A DNA stretch of 64,000 nucleotides. It comes from a virus. The first letter of the stretch is position 1, and every line of letters starts with the position of its first letter. This document shows positions 44,833 to 54,285 of this stretch, piece by piece. A program made the position numbers and the translations under genes. A model generated the notes under the pieces. The model saw only the letters and a list, made by a program, of their open reading frames with translations, did not search any database and was not told where the DNA came from. The stretch is taken from the IMG/VR virus record IMGVR_UViG_3300032069_000001, positions 33,214 to 97,213 of that record; one strand, given 5' to 3'.

Positions 44833-45309
44833 TTATTGCAACTTGTAATGCCATAAATCAATCACCCTATTTAACCACCCCAGAAGGTTATCTTCTATTT
44901 TCATAATCGTTGGGTCTTTAGCTCTTGCCTGTCTATTGTTGTTGCATATCTCTGCATATCTTGCCATACGTCTTAACAAAATATCTTTTGCAATAAAATT
45001 TGAACCCAGTTCCGCTAACCACTTTTGAACCTGGGGAACTCCATTATTAACTGCACTATCAAAGATTGCAAGAGCAAGATTGTCTTCGTATTGGTCGCAC
45101 TTCATTGGAACCCAATAATTTTTATAGTAAATATCCTTTGCTACTACCTTTGCATCATCAGCCGACATCTTATCCATTAACGCTACTTCGGTGGGATAAT
45201 AAAGAGAAGCAATGCCCCAGATTGTTAATTTGCCAGGGTCATTTTTGCTGTTGCTTTTATAACCTTCGTGTTCAAAAACAAACGGTAAACATTTATTAAA
45301 CTTCTCCAT
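44833..45309 (-). CDS. GH108-type peptidoglycan lysozyme (endolysin)
   Basis: 158 residues from ATG 45309, which has AAGGAGGGACAAA; a longer frame to 45411 only adds a helix encoded by the dispersed TTAAGAA word. FVFEHEGYKSNSKNDPGKLT with the catalytic Glu, WGIASLYYPTEV, AKDIYYKNYWVPMKCDQYED, LALAIFDSAVNNGVPQVQKW match the GH108 order: glutamate, glycine-rich loop, Y(W) and the N-acetylmuramidase helices. No signal peptide, so release would need a holin, which neighbours provide. Confidence 0.85.
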   Translation of the reverse strand: MEKFNKCLPFVFEHEGYKSNSKNDPGKLTIWGIASLYYPTEVALMDKMSADDAKVVAKDIYYKNYWVPMKCDQYEDNLALAIFDSAVNNGVPQVQKWLAELGSNFIAKDILLRRMARYAEICNNNRQARAKDPTIMKIEDNLLGWLNRVIDLWHYKLQ

Positions 45310-45391
45310 TTTGTCCCTCCTTACTATCAGGTTTTGAACCGCAGTTGGTAAACTTGATTTCTTAATATTATTAAGAAAATTAAGAATTAAC

Positions 45392-45706
45392 TCAAACAGT
45401 TTTTTCAGCATCGTTACTCTCCCCAGAAGATTTCTGTTTGTTCAGCTCTTTCAAATAATCAGCTCCCGTAATAGTAATAATTTTGGTTTCTATTTTCAGA
45501 TTTTCAAAAGTCCTTATTAAGATTAACGAAAGAACGATGATGGTGAAATACAAATCCGAAAATGTTGGTTGAAAATATTTAAGCACTATCATTAGAATAC
45601 AGATGACAAATTTTCCTCCAAGCATCATTTTGGATACCCTGTCTTTGGTGACTTGGCTTAATGTCATTTTATTCATTAGTTGATTAACAAATTTAGGTGC
45701 TTCCAT
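45392..45706 (-). CDS. Holin-like membrane protein (104 aa)
   Basis: MEAPKFVNQLMNKMTLSQVT, then two hydrophobic helices (MMLGGKFVICILMIVLKYF, LYFTIIVLSLILIRTFENL) and a charged C-terminal tail. Size, two spans and position beside the endolysin fit a class II-type holin. AAGGAGGACGAAAA precedes the ATG. Confidence 0.68.
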   Translation of the reverse strand: MEAPKFVNQLMNKMTLSQVTKDRVSKMMLGGKFVICILMIVLKYFQPTFSDLYFTIIVLSLILIRTFENLKIETKIITITGADYLKELNKQKSSGESNDAEKTV

Positions 45707-45866
45707 CTTTTTCGTCCTCCTTTATTAACTCTGTTGTAACATTCCAATATCCGCACTTTGAACAACTATAAGCATAATTGATATAAAGTCCACCTTTACC
45801 CCAGAACTCTTTATCAAGATGCTCCTGATTACATTTTGGGCATAATTTGTTTGTCTTTTCTTTCAC
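45693..45866 (-). CDS. Zinc-ribbon protein with GTG start (57 aa)
   Basis: GTG 45866. LCPKCNQEHLDKEFW and SCSKCGYWNVT form a zinc ribbon. It overlaps the end of the upstream frame by 38 bases and the next start by 14. The ribosome site is weak, but the folded-looking motif supports it. Confidence 0.55.
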   Translation of the reverse strand: MKEKTNKLCPKCNQEHLDKEFWGKGGLYINYAYSCSKCGYWNVTTELIKEDEKDGST

Positions 45867-46038
45867 TTTTTATCTGTATTTTAAAATGATTTTTTTGCAA
45901 AGTTTCAAATAATTGTTGTGTCTGCCTTTTAGCCTCATATATATTGTTGTTATTTTTATGTCGTTTTTTGCAAAAAATTAGCTCACCAATTACAATCAAT
46001 AGAGCAAGTATTAAAATTACGATAATAGAGCAAACCAT
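45829..46038 (-). CDS. Small single-span membrane protein (69 aa)
   Basis: MVCSIIVILILALLIVIGEL, then a basic, helical tail (AKRQTQQLFETLQKNHFKIQ). The N-terminal span plus helical tail resembles inner-membrane spanin subunits in build, but no outer partner is visible. It follows the BhlA-like gene. Confidence 0.58.
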   Translation of the reverse strand: MVCSIIVILILALLIVIGELIFCKKRHKNNNNIYEAKRQTQQLFETLQKNHFKIQIKSERKDKQIMPKM

Positions 46039-46039
46039 T

Positions 46040-46216
46040 TTAGTTGCTATCCTCCCTGCTCACATCAATTTTATCTTTAATAACTGCAAGCGTTTTGGAT
46101 ATTTCGCCAAGAACGTCTGTCATTTCTTTCATTCGCATTTCGTATCTCCATAACAAATAAATTGCAACGGCTATAGGAAAACCAACCTGTTGAATTATCG
46201 TTACCCACTCATTCAT
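46040..46216 (-). CDS. BhlA/YvrJ-like holin (58 aa)
   Basis: MNEWVTIIQQVGFPIAVAIY, LLWRYEMRMKEM, then a helical tail (VLGEISKTLAVIKDKIDVSR). The layout (short N-terminus, one helix with QxGFPxAVAxYLL, charged helix) is that of small BhlA/UviB/YvrJ holin-type proteins. ATG 46216 with AAAAGGAGAATTT. Third holin-like product in the lysis cassette. Confidence 0.75.
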   Translation of the reverse strand: MNEWVTIIQQVGFPIAVAIYLLWRYEMRMKEMTDVLGEISKTLAVIKDKIDVSREDSN

Positions 46217-46234
46217 ATATAAATTCTCCTTTTC

Positions 46235-47806
46235 TTAAGATACTGGGATATACTCACAAAACAATACTGAACCAACTGAAGGAGCAACCAGTATCGTTAT
46301 TTGTGTTCCTGAAACAATGTATTCTGTTGCAGGAACCAACCTCAACCCGTCCCTATACAGTTTAATTTTATTGTTTTGTGGTGCAAAAGATATTGTAAAT
46401 ATTTGATTTCCACCACCTACAGCTCCCCCTGGTGTTTCCTGAACTTCAGCAAGACTTCCGTCTGCGTTTAACGAATTGTTCAATCTTGCCCACAGAGAAG
46501 TTCTGTTTCCTCTTGCCGTCACTACTTCGTCCAGGTCAATAATAAATACTCTTTGGTCGGTTATGTTAGCCTGGATAATGGTAATCACGGCTTCACCAAC
46601 AAAAACATCTGCTAATTTGAAATTATCGCTGTCAACAGACGGAACAGCAGGAGTATGGTTTGCTATTCCTTTTTTTACGCTAATTAAAGAAGTGATATAG
46701 TTTACCTGAACTATATCGTATCTCGGAAGATAATACCTATAATCAACAAGCACAGCATCGGGAACATTAACAGTATCTATTCTTGTAATTTGTCCTGTTG
46801 CTGTAGTTATATTTATTTGCAATGCTGTCCCTGGATTATCGTAATCAACAGTATAATGAACTGTGCCAGTTACATCTGTTACATCAATACCGCTTCCCCT
46901 TACTTGATGAGGCGGGGTGCTATCTTCCTGTAGTTGTTGTGTATCACTTCCAGAAAAGTTAATCGGCTCATCAACAATATCCACAAAGGAAGCAACATCA
47001 ATCGCTAAAGTATTTGCAGTTATAAAGTTTGCAAGGTATCCATCTACTAAAAGACGACCGTCGGCTACAACCACACTCATATCTTGTGGAGTATTTTCCG
47101 TTACGTTCAATTCCCCGAGAAATCCTTTAAACACACCGTCAGAATGAAGTAAGTCTGTGCCCGCAGATATTGGAGCATTTGCTTTCATAAATTGGTCAAC
47201 ACGAGGAATATTGATTATTGTGTTGGGGCTTATTACACCAGGAGTAATTGTTGTCACTCCTGCACCCACATATATAGTAGCGAGTTTCATATAGCCAGAT
47301 GGAGTAGCGGGTTCTGCTGGAGTAGAAGAAGGCGTTCCGTGAACAACAGCTATTGTGTAATATCTTTCTATTCTGGTCTTAACAACCTGGTCATATTCAG
47401 TCGGAGGAATTGTTGTTGGATTTATAAAATGTTTCGTTTGAGAAGAACCTTCTTTATAGGCAAAATTTATACAGACAATATCTTTTCTTGGGTCTGTTGG
47501 GTGAGACGTCTGTCCGTTACCCCAAATATTCGCATCTTGGTCTTCTACGCCAGTCAAAATATTAAGAGTTGCTTCATTTGCTATCGTAAAGAATTTGCCG
47601 TCAAGTGCAACAAAATCTCCAACTTGTAATTTACAGAGACCGCTAACGGGATTGGTTGCTACAACATTTCCTCCGTTAATCCTGTAATTGCTTCCGTATA
47701 TCAACCGCTTTACCAAGTCAAAAGATGTATCCTCTGGTAAATCCGATAGTGCCTGCATTGTCTCCTGGTCTGCTTGCATTAAGTCTGTTATTTTTACTTT
47801 GCCCAT
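46235..47806 (-). CDS. Tail fibre / baseplate appendage protein
   Basis: 523 residues, beta-rich throughout (FVALDGKFFTIANEATLNIL, YYTIAVVHGTPSSTPAEPAT, IKLYRDGLRLVPATEYIVSG). An N-terminal part (ITDLMQADQETMQALSDLPE) may attach to the baseplate; the C-terminus FSIS..FAPQNNKIKLYRDG...CEYIPVS repeats a common receptor-binding strand pattern. It follows the I-like gene, the usual place of a fibre. Receptor unknown. Confidence 0.75.
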   Translation of the reverse strand: MGKVKITDLMQADQETMQALSDLPEDTSFDLVKRLIYGSNYRINGGNVVATNPVSGLCKLQVGDFVALDGKFFTIANEATLNILTGVEDQDANIWGNGQTSHPTDPRKDIVCINFAYKEGSSQTKHFINPTTIPPTEYDQVVKTRIERYYTIAVVHGTPSSTPAEPATPSGYMKLATIYVGAGVTTITPGVISPNTIINIPRVDQFMKANAPISAGTDLLHSDGVFKGFLGELNVTENTPQDMSVVVADGRLLVDGYLANFITANTLAIDVASFVDIVDEPINFSGSDTQQLQEDSTPPHQVRGSGIDVTDVTGTVHYTVDYDNPGTALQINITTATGQITRIDTVNVPDAVLVDYRYYLPRYDIVQVNYITSLISVKKGIANHTPAVPSVDSDNFKLADVFVGEAVITIIQANITDQRVFIIDLDEVVTARGNRTSLWARLNNSLNADGSLAEVQETPGGAVGGGNQIFTISFAPQNNKIKLYRDGLRLVPATEYIVSGTQITILVAPSVGSVLFCEYIPVS

Positions 47807-47815
47807 AAAATCCTC

Positions 47816-49342
47816 CTATTCTATTATTTGAACGCTGTATCGGACACCAGCACATTTCATATCATTGATTGCATCAAGAATTCTTTGTAACTGTGTCCCT
47901 TGTCTTATCTTTACTAAAACATTAAAAAAGAACGGCTGTTCTCCTGCCGAACTTACTATTATATCTGCTTTTGTTTCCCACCCTATTGCACCGATAAATC
48001 CTATGTAACTGTGTCCAACAAACATAGAACTTAATCCAGAGCCTTCTCTTAATTGAACATAAATCACGCCATCTACAAGTTGAATAGCTTGTTCAATACT
48101 GCTCTTAATAGTTTTTGGCTGGATAACTGTATTTAGCAATCTCTTTGACATTTGTGCATCAGTTTCATTTTCATATCTCTTTGTTCCAAACCAGCTTCCC
48201 CAAGCATCAAGAAATTCTGCTTCTGCTGTGTTAATATTAAATTGTTTAATTGCAGAAGCGTAATCAATAAGACCAAGAGCCGTTAAAGCTCTCGCAAGAG
48301 AGTAATAAAGAGCATAAGATATTGTTGGGTAAGCTCTTGAAAATCTTCTCGTTATATTATTAAATAACGAAAATAATATTGGCATAGTTGCATCTTGTCC
48401 AGCTATTGTATATTTATCTGGATACTTTGCATAACCAGCATAGTAAATTACACCTTTACCAATATATGTATCTTCCACTATTTCATCTACGGTATCAGCT
48501 ATTATAGTGCCATCGTTTTCATCTAAAGGATAAGAACCGAGTTTTTTAATAATTCTTGTTTCAATAAAATCAGGGTCAATCGGGTTTGTCCAAAGTATAG
48601 TGACCTTGCCTTCGTTGACGTGTTGTCTGACCTCAAAATTAGTGATTGCAGGATATTGAATAACGGTAATAAGTATATCTCCATTTACAATTTTAATATT
48701 TGTGCAAATAATTTCTATGTCTGCCTGGATAGACACGTCTTGTAAATTTCTTAAATGGAAGTAGTTAAATAATGTTGTGAACGCTATAGTTGTTTCCGCA
48801 CTTCCAAGAATACCGACATCAGCTTGGTCATACGGAGTAGCAGGTGTATAATCTGTTCCAAGCTGTTGATAAACTTCATCTTCCGCAGATTTATAAAGAA
48901 ATAACACTTTGCCGTTCAACCATTTTATCCTCAAAACAATATTGTTATCATCGGGGAATAATCCAGCAAATAATTGTGAAAGCGTTCCACTTACACACTC
49001 ATAAGCACTTATTTTGTTTACGCCTGCAATCCTTTCTTTTGCAAAAAAGATGTAATCGCTTGCTCCGATTTGCATAAATACACCAGCTAATTGTCCGTCG
49101 GCGGTTGGAGTAAATGTGTTGATTAAGATTTCCACAGCGAAATACTGGCTTTCGTTTGATTGAATAATATAAGGAACATTGTTAAGATTTGCACCAATAG
49201 ACGAAGTTGCCCCTACATTTAATTTGAAATTACCTGGAGCATCTATAAGACTATAACTGCAATCTGCTATAGTATCATTATGCCAAATCCACTTGGTATC
49301 TAATATACTGCTTGTAAATTCGTCATCTCTTGGTGTCGGCAT
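47816..49342 (-). CDS. P2 I-like tail protein with N-terminal beta-sandwich
   Basis: 508 residues. The N-terminal 200 residues (DDEFTSSILDTKWIWHNDTI, VFMQIGASDYIFFAKERIAG, VDIGILGS...) look like a lectin/concanavalin-type sandwich, then a fibronectin-like segment (TNFEVRQHVNEGKVTILWTN). The C-terminal part (YYSLARALTALGLIDYASAI, AEAEFLDAWGSWFGTKRYEN, SIEQAIQLVDGVIYVQLREG) matches phage tail protein I, which joins baseplate and fibres. The lectin fusion is unusual. Confidence 0.78.
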   Translation of the reverse strand: MPTPRDDEFTSSILDTKWIWHNDTIADCSYSLIDAPGNFKLNVGATSSIGANLNNVPYIIQSNESQYFAVEILINTFTPTADGQLAGVFMQIGASDYIFFAKERIAGVNKISAYECVSGTLSQLFAGLFPDDNNIVLRIKWLNGKVLFLYKSAEDEVYQQLGTDYTPATPYDQADVGILGSAETTIAFTTLFNYFHLRNLQDVSIQADIEIICTNIKIVNGDILITVIQYPAITNFEVRQHVNEGKVTILWTNPIDPDFIETRIIKKLGSYPLDENDGTIIADTVDEIVEDTYIGKGVIYYAGYAKYPDKYTIAGQDATMPILFSLFNNITRRFSRAYPTISYALYYSLARALTALGLIDYASAIKQFNINTAEAEFLDAWGSWFGTKRYENETDAQMSKRLLNTVIQPKTIKSSIEQAIQLVDGVIYVQLREGSGLSSMFVGHSYIGFIGAIGWETKADIIVSSAGEQPFFFNVLVKIRQGTQLQRILDAINDMKCAGVRYSVQIIE

Positions 49343-49352
49343 TTACTACTCC

Positions 49353-50816
49353 TTAATTAACTATTATTGTTCCAGCTCTTAAAACTTCATCGGAAGATGT
49401 AATGTAATTTTCCGTCGGAGAATTTATTATTACTTCCCAAATATTTGTATCTAAATTTTCAATATATTGAACCAGTTCTGACAAAATCAAATCTCTATCT
49501 AATGTAAATTCCGTTAGCCAGTCAGATATGCTTTGCTTGACCGTATCTTTAATTACTGTAATATTTGCATCTGGAGCAATAGTTAAAGTTATAGTAATGT
49601 TTAAATTCGTAACAACAGGTGGCTTAACTACAACTTTAATACCGCTTGCTCTGTAATTTTCAATAGCTTGCGTTATTTCGCTAATTAAAGCAGGCGAAGC
49701 TGTCATTGTGCTGTCATAAGCAATAATGTAAATAATCCCCTGGAATGGGGGTAATGTAATCATAAATATTTTTGGAACCTGCGATATTCCTGCCGAAGTC
49801 ACCCGTAACCTTATCCAGAACTTTTTTACTCCGTTAATTATTGTCATCTTCCAGTCAGTTGGCATAGTAAATGATACAATCCCGTCATTTGCAAGAAAGT
49901 TTGTATCATCTGTTGTTGCTAAAGATTGCCAAGCGGAACCATCAAAATACTCCCAAACTAATGCACTACCAACACGCACTACGGACATATCAAATCTTAT
50001 AGCGTCAAAATGACTATCTGCACCGATATACATACTGTCATCAATATTTGCAGGAACAGACAAAGCATAAAACGGAATACCTGTTGGCATATTTGCTTCA
50101 AAACTGTTATCAGTATAAATATCTGTGCTGTCATCATAAGCAAAGCACGAGCAATTCGGAGTTTCAACAGCTATCGCATCAATAACATCTGGGACTGTTT
50201 TTGCTCCATATTCAAGAGCTGGTAGCGTTGCTCTTGAAAGATTGTCAATATAATTCTGAAATCTTGTTTTTCTTGCATCTTCCGTCTCCTCATCTCTACC
50301 AGTAGAAAACTTATTAGAATTAGTTACATTTTCTATTCCAGCGGGAGCTGATGTCATAATTATTATTTTATTTGCTTCAACATTGCCTACTGCTCCTTCT
50401 ACTTCGCATATTACTTCCACATCAACAAAAGTATCTCCAGTCAGTAATGTTGCATCTTCAAGAGTATGGTAGCTAACCGATGATTGTAAATCTGTAGCTT
50501 CTGTTATCACAGTAGTTCCAGCAGGAATTGGATAATCAACGCCAGCAGGAGTTGAACGGGAAAATCTTACTATACCTGTAGCTTGTTTTGCTGGCAACAG
50601 CGGAAAGTTAAAGGAATTAAAAATAGCGTCCTTTATTCCATCATTGATACCTATATAGAGCTGATAATAAACTTGCTCTATTTCTATTGCAACAGCTTCA
50701 AATATCGTTCTTATTTTTGAACCGACATTAAAGTCTGTTACTTTCTGACTAACGCCAGAGAAATAATTTATAATAGATGCGGTAATAGTTTGGAAATGTT
50801 TGACCCCAAAGCTCAT
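49353..50816 (-). CDS. Baseplate J-like protein
   Basis: 487 residues. J-type markers: RFSRSTPAGVDYPIPAGTTV, VEGAVGNVEANKIIIMTSAP, RDEETEDARKTRFQNYIDNL, RASGIKVVVKPPVVTNLNIT, and DWLTEFTLDRDLILSELVQY at the end. It forms the baseplate wedge edge. A domain inserted near 220-350 (YFDGSAWQSLATTDDTNFL) is extra. ATGA overlap with the HNH gene, which carries its ribosome site. Confidence 0.85.
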   Translation of the reverse strand: MSFGVKHFQTITASIINYFSGVSQKVTDFNVGSKIRTIFEAVAIEIEQVYYQLYIGINDGIKDAIFNSFNFPLLPAKQATGIVRFSRSTPAGVDYPIPAGTTVITEATDLQSSVSYHTLEDATLLTGDTFVDVEVICEVEGAVGNVEANKIIIMTSAPAGIENVTNSNKFSTGRDEETEDARKTRFQNYIDNLSRATLPALEYGAKTVPDVIDAIAVETPNCSCFAYDDSTDIYTDNSFEANMPTGIPFYALSVPANIDDSMYIGADSHFDAIRFDMSVVRVGSALVWEYFDGSAWQSLATTDDTNFLANDGIVSFTMPTDWKMTIINGVKKFWIRLRVTSAGISQVPKIFMITLPPFQGIIYIIAYDSTMTASPALISEITQAIENYRASGIKVVVKPPVVTNLNITITLTIAPDANITVIKDTVKQSISDWLTEFTLDRDLILSELVQYIENLDTNIWEVIINSPTENYITSSDEVLRAGTIIVN

Positions 50817-51439
50817 AATGTCCTCCTGTATTTTTTACCATATTTTTTGTGCCACTTGCCGTGACAATCGGAACAATGAGTTATGCCGTTTTTAATATTC
50901 CAAAATGGTTCATAAATCATAGCACCATCATACAGCGACAATAATGGCAGGTTAAATAAAACTTCATCAAGTAATTGAGAAAAAGATTTTTCTGAATGAT
51001 GAGCCGTCAAATATCCTCCTTTTTTACCGCATATTTGACAAGTAAATTCATCTCTTATAAATATTTTTTGTCTCCATTCCGAATACTTCGCAGAACTTCT
51101 TATTCTGTTGGTATCAGGAGTTCTTCCATCTTTCCAGGTTGAAGAACCATTGCCTTTCCGTGCTATACTTTTTTTAATTTTTACTATTACGCTATCCTTT
51201 TTACCCATCTCTTTTTCGCTTATTTTCCTTTTTATATTATCAGACCAATGCTTGCCATAATTCCAATGTTTATTGCCTTTACGTAAATTGCTTAATATCT
51301 TTTTTGTGGTTTCAGACGCACGTTTACCGTAATTATGATTTCTTTTACCCTTTTGACAACAAGATTTACATAAACCAGTTTTACTTCTATCTGGTCTTAT
51401 TATTTTTCGTCCACAGTCTATACAATATTTTTCTTTCAT
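50813..51439 (-). CDS. HNH homing endonuclease with NUMOD3 repeats
   Basis: 208 residues. N-terminal zinc pairs (CIDCGRKIIRPDRSKTGLCK), then three NUMOD3-type units (NHNYGKRASETTKKILSNLR, HWNYGKHWSDNIKRKIS) that read DNA, and an HNH core (FTCQICGKKGGYLTAHHSEK, NGITHCSDCHGKWHKKY). A mobile endonuclease inserted between baseplate genes. A similar gene lies at the right edge. Confidence 0.88.
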   Translation of the reverse strand: MKEKYCIDCGRKIIRPDRSKTGLCKSCCQKGKRNHNYGKRASETTKKILSNLRKGNKHWNYGKHWSDNIKRKISEKEMGKKDSVIVKIKKSIARKGNGSSTWKDGRTPDTNRIRSSAKYSEWRQKIFIRDEFTCQICGKKGGYLTAHHSEKSFSQLLDEVLFNLPLLSLYDGAMIYEPFWNIKNGITHCSDCHGKWHKKYGKKYRRTL

Positions 51440-51446
51440 AGCACCC

Positions 51447-53441
51447 TTATAAATTCATAATTATACTTCTTGAAACCTCATCAATTAAAGTTGAGTTTAT
51501 TTCAACATTTATAACATCATTTGATTTTTTAACATTAACCGCATCTATTGATTTTATTCTTTTGTCCAAAGATATGCTTCTTGCTATCTCAAGTTCTGCT
51601 ACAGTTACAGCGTTTTTGTCGCCAGGTCTTCCTATAATCCTATCAATAGGAATTCCATATTCAAGATGTTTTATAAGTTCACCTTGTTCTGCTCCAAGCC
51701 TGTCTTTCATTGCAGTTTCAACATTGATTAGTCCAGAAACAACAACAAAGTCTCCTGTTGTGTCAGCTTCAAAATCTCCAGAGTTATCTAAAGCTAAATC
51801 TATTCCAAATAAACTGATTTCTAACGCTTGTGTCTGTGAAACAAAAGTTTGGCTTGTTGTTTCAATAACCACAACGGGTATTTTGACCTTATCTCCTGGC
51901 TTTAATATTCTCCATATCTTGCCACCAGAAACAGCAAGTTTATTTGTAACTGCTTGCAGTCCAGATATAGCATTTACTATTTCAGTTATGGCATATTGTT
52001 CTACGTTGCCTATTTCTCCAGCTTTTGTGCATTGTGCATTAACAACAGCTTTACCATTTACAATCGTTACATCATTCATTGTGACAAACTGAACACTCTC
52101 CCTTATGTCAGTAGTCGGTGTCTCAAATAATGTCCCCTCTGATATTACCGTGCCATTTACGCCATATAAAGTCAAAGAAGCAATAGCATTTATATTCTTA
52201 ACAAAATTTGTATCCTGGGTAATGTAGGGATATTCAAGATTATTTATTGATACAATTTCCTGCCATATATTTACAACATCAGGGCTAACGCCTTCACGGT
52301 TCATAATCCCTTCTAACGTATCCCCTTCTGTTACTGTAACATCTTTTAATCTGTATTGTGTTGCTGGAGCTCTGCTTGATACTCCTGTAGCTCTATTAAC
52401 AGGAAGCGGTGTCACAGGTATAGTCATAGTTGAAGAACAATTTAAGTGTTTCCAGGGTGTTCCGTCAACAAGAGCTTCCCAAGCTTTTTGATAAATTGAA
52501 ACATTTAATAATCCCGAAATAGCACAATTTGTTTCGTGTAAAATATTTATTATTTCGTTTCTTATATTTATTGGTAAAGCAAGTGTATTTGCTATGATAT
52601 TATCAAGATTTTGTATTCTATCTACTATTTGCTGAACAGACCCAAGAGTTGTCCCTGTAAAATCAGCTCCATTTTGAATTATATTGTAAACCGACATTAC
52701 TGCATCATCTAACTCTTGCAACAGGTTTTTTGTCGGCGTTGATACGGAAGCCACCGTTTTTATTGCATCTTGTAGTGCATCGCTATTAGTTTTAAGGGCA
52801 TCTCCAATCTTTGTAAATCTATTTGTCAAATCAAAATTATCACTCTGCGGGTCGGGTGGTTGTGTAGCATTACCAATATGACCAATTACTGTCATTGTTA
52901 TTTGATAATCATACAATAAAGGTCTCTGTGCATTACGCTTTAAAATGAAATCGTCAATAAGAACAACAACGTAATCTCTTGTATCCCACGCATAAAATCT
53001 TAACTGAAGTTGATTTTGTATTCTCTGTTCAAAATTGTATTTATTTTTATCATTAAGCAATACGGCATATTTTCTGAATATTGTGTTTCTCAATCTTATA
53101 AATTCTGCCAAACCTGTTGGTTTTGTGTTCGTAGCTCTTTTTGCAAACGGGAACCAACCAGTTGTTCCTGACATAGTAATTCTGGGAAGTCCAAGACCAT
53201 AAAAATCAACCCACGCACCACCCAGGGTTTGTGTTGTTCCCTGCCTGGTTGGTTCGTGCATCTGATATTCCTGTGGGTTAATAGTGAAATCAAATAGTTC
53301 AATAGGATTAGCGTTCTCTTTTCTCGGTTTATTTGGTTCTAATATTTCAAACCTATAAGTCTTGAGATTTTCTGCCATCTCTATCTGGTCAGGTTCAAAA
53401 GCGTTTATTGGTGGCGTTATGTCAAAAAATTCTTCTGCCAT
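51447..53441 (-). CDS. Baseplate protein with LysM and gp25-like ends
   Basis: 664 residues. The N-terminus (FDFTINPQEYQMHEPTRQGT, RFYAWDTRDYVVVLIDDFIL) resembles XkdP/baseplate attachment domains. A LysM-type module is near 366-405 (VTVTEGDTLEGIMNREGVSP). The C-terminal 120 residues (LFGIDLALDNSGDFEADTTG, LIKHLEYGIPIDRIIGRPGD) fit gp25/XkdS-type wedge proteins. It looks like a fusion of functions that are separate genes in other phages. Confidence 0.75.
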   Translation of the reverse strand: MAEEFFDITPPINAFEPDQIEMAENLKTYRFEILEPNKPRKENANPIELFDFTINPQEYQMHEPTRQGTTQTLGGAWVDFYGLGLPRITMSGTTGWFPFAKRATNTKPTGLAEFIRLRNTIFRKYAVLLNDKNKYNFEQRIQNQLQLRFYAWDTRDYVVVLIDDFILKRNAQRPLLYDYQITMTVIGHIGNATQPPDPQSDNFDLTNRFTKIGDALKTNSDALQDAIKTVASVSTPTKNLLQELDDAVMSVYNIIQNGADFTGTTLGSVQQIVDRIQNLDNIIANTLALPINIRNEIINILHETNCAISGLLNVSIYQKAWEALVDGTPWKHLNCSSTMTIPVTPLPVNRATGVSSRAPATQYRLKDVTVTEGDTLEGIMNREGVSPDVVNIWQEIVSINNLEYPYITQDTNFVKNINAIASLTLYGVNGTVISEGTLFETPTTDIRESVQFVTMNDVTIVNGKAVVNAQCTKAGEIGNVEQYAITEIVNAISGLQAVTNKLAVSGGKIWRILKPGDKVKIPVVVIETTSQTFVSQTQALEISLFGIDLALDNSGDFEADTTGDFVVVSGLINVETAMKDRLGAEQGELIKHLEYGIPIDRIIGRPGDKNAVTVAELEIARSISLDKRIKSIDAVNVKKSNDVINVEINSTLIDEVSRSIIMNL

Positions 53442-53442
53442 A

Positions 53443-54285
53443 TCAATCTCCTGCCTTCACAGAACCACTTGCTCCGTTTATTTTACCAGTAGCAATATAC
53501 TGATTTGTATTTGCACCAGTAGGGGTTATTATTGCACCTATTGGTATTGTAACTTCAACCGCATCATCTTTCCTTGCCACGCCTTTAGAACCGTTGTTTA
53601 AATTAACTTCATCTGCGGTCACATTTGCATTTGTAGCATTAACATTCACATCACCTTCAATGTTCACGGTCACATCTTTTGCGTTGGTAATCGTTACGTT
53701 TCCTTCTGCATCAGCAGTCAATTCAACTGCTGGGGTTCCATCATCTTTAAACAGTTTAATATCAAGATTGCCAGCTTCGTCCAAATCAAACCATAAATTC
53801 GGTTTTGCTGGGTCTGTTTCCAGCGACGCTTTTCTTAAGAAATTTAAGAAAAACTTTCCTAATTTATTAAGAAAAACGGTTGTTCCAGTTTCGTGCTTCC
53901 AGTAAAATCTGTTTTTTAATTTATCTTTGATTTCCTGTAGCGTGCCTGTTTCTTTATTGTCATCACACGTAATCATATTTTGAGGATTTTCACTTTCTAC
54001 AAAACCGTGAATTACCCAGGTTTTTTCGTCCCCTTCAATAAAACTAATCAAACATAAATCTCCAACATTCGGCATATCATAAGACCCAGCTTTTTGACGA
54101 GAACATTTTGGTTTCATAAGCATAGCCCAATTACTGCCTCTGCCAGTTTGAACCTGAACCATCTGGGTTATATTATTAACATCTGTAACCAAGCCAAATG
54201 TCATACTTGAAGCAACATTCATATTTATCAGCCTTTTAGCTTCGCTACTTACCGCTATCCCACCTAAAGCATTTTGAAATCTCAT
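53443..54285 (-). CDS. Baseplate spike protein (gpV-like)
   Basis: 280 residues. An OB-fold start (MTFGLVTDVNNITQMVQVQT, PNVGDLCLISFIEGDEKTWV) followed by a needle of short repeats (EGNVTITNAKDVTVNIEGDV, NVNATNANVTADEVNLNNGS) typical of the triple beta-helix of spike proteins that puncture the cell. Ends in a Gly/Ser part. Confidence 0.78.
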   Translation of the reverse strand: MRFQNALGGIAVSSEAKRLINMNVASSMTFGLVTDVNNITQMVQVQTGRGSNWAMLMKPKCSRQKAGSYDMPNVGDLCLISFIEGDEKTWVIHGFVESENPQNMITCDDNKETGTLQEIKDKLKNRFYWKHETGTTVFLNKLGKFFLNFLRKASLETDPAKPNLWFDLDEAGNLDIKLFKDDGTPAVELTADAEGNVTITNAKDVTVNIEGDVNVNATNANVTADEVNLNNGSKGVARKDDAVEVTIPIGAIITPTGANTNQYIATGKINGASGSVKAGD

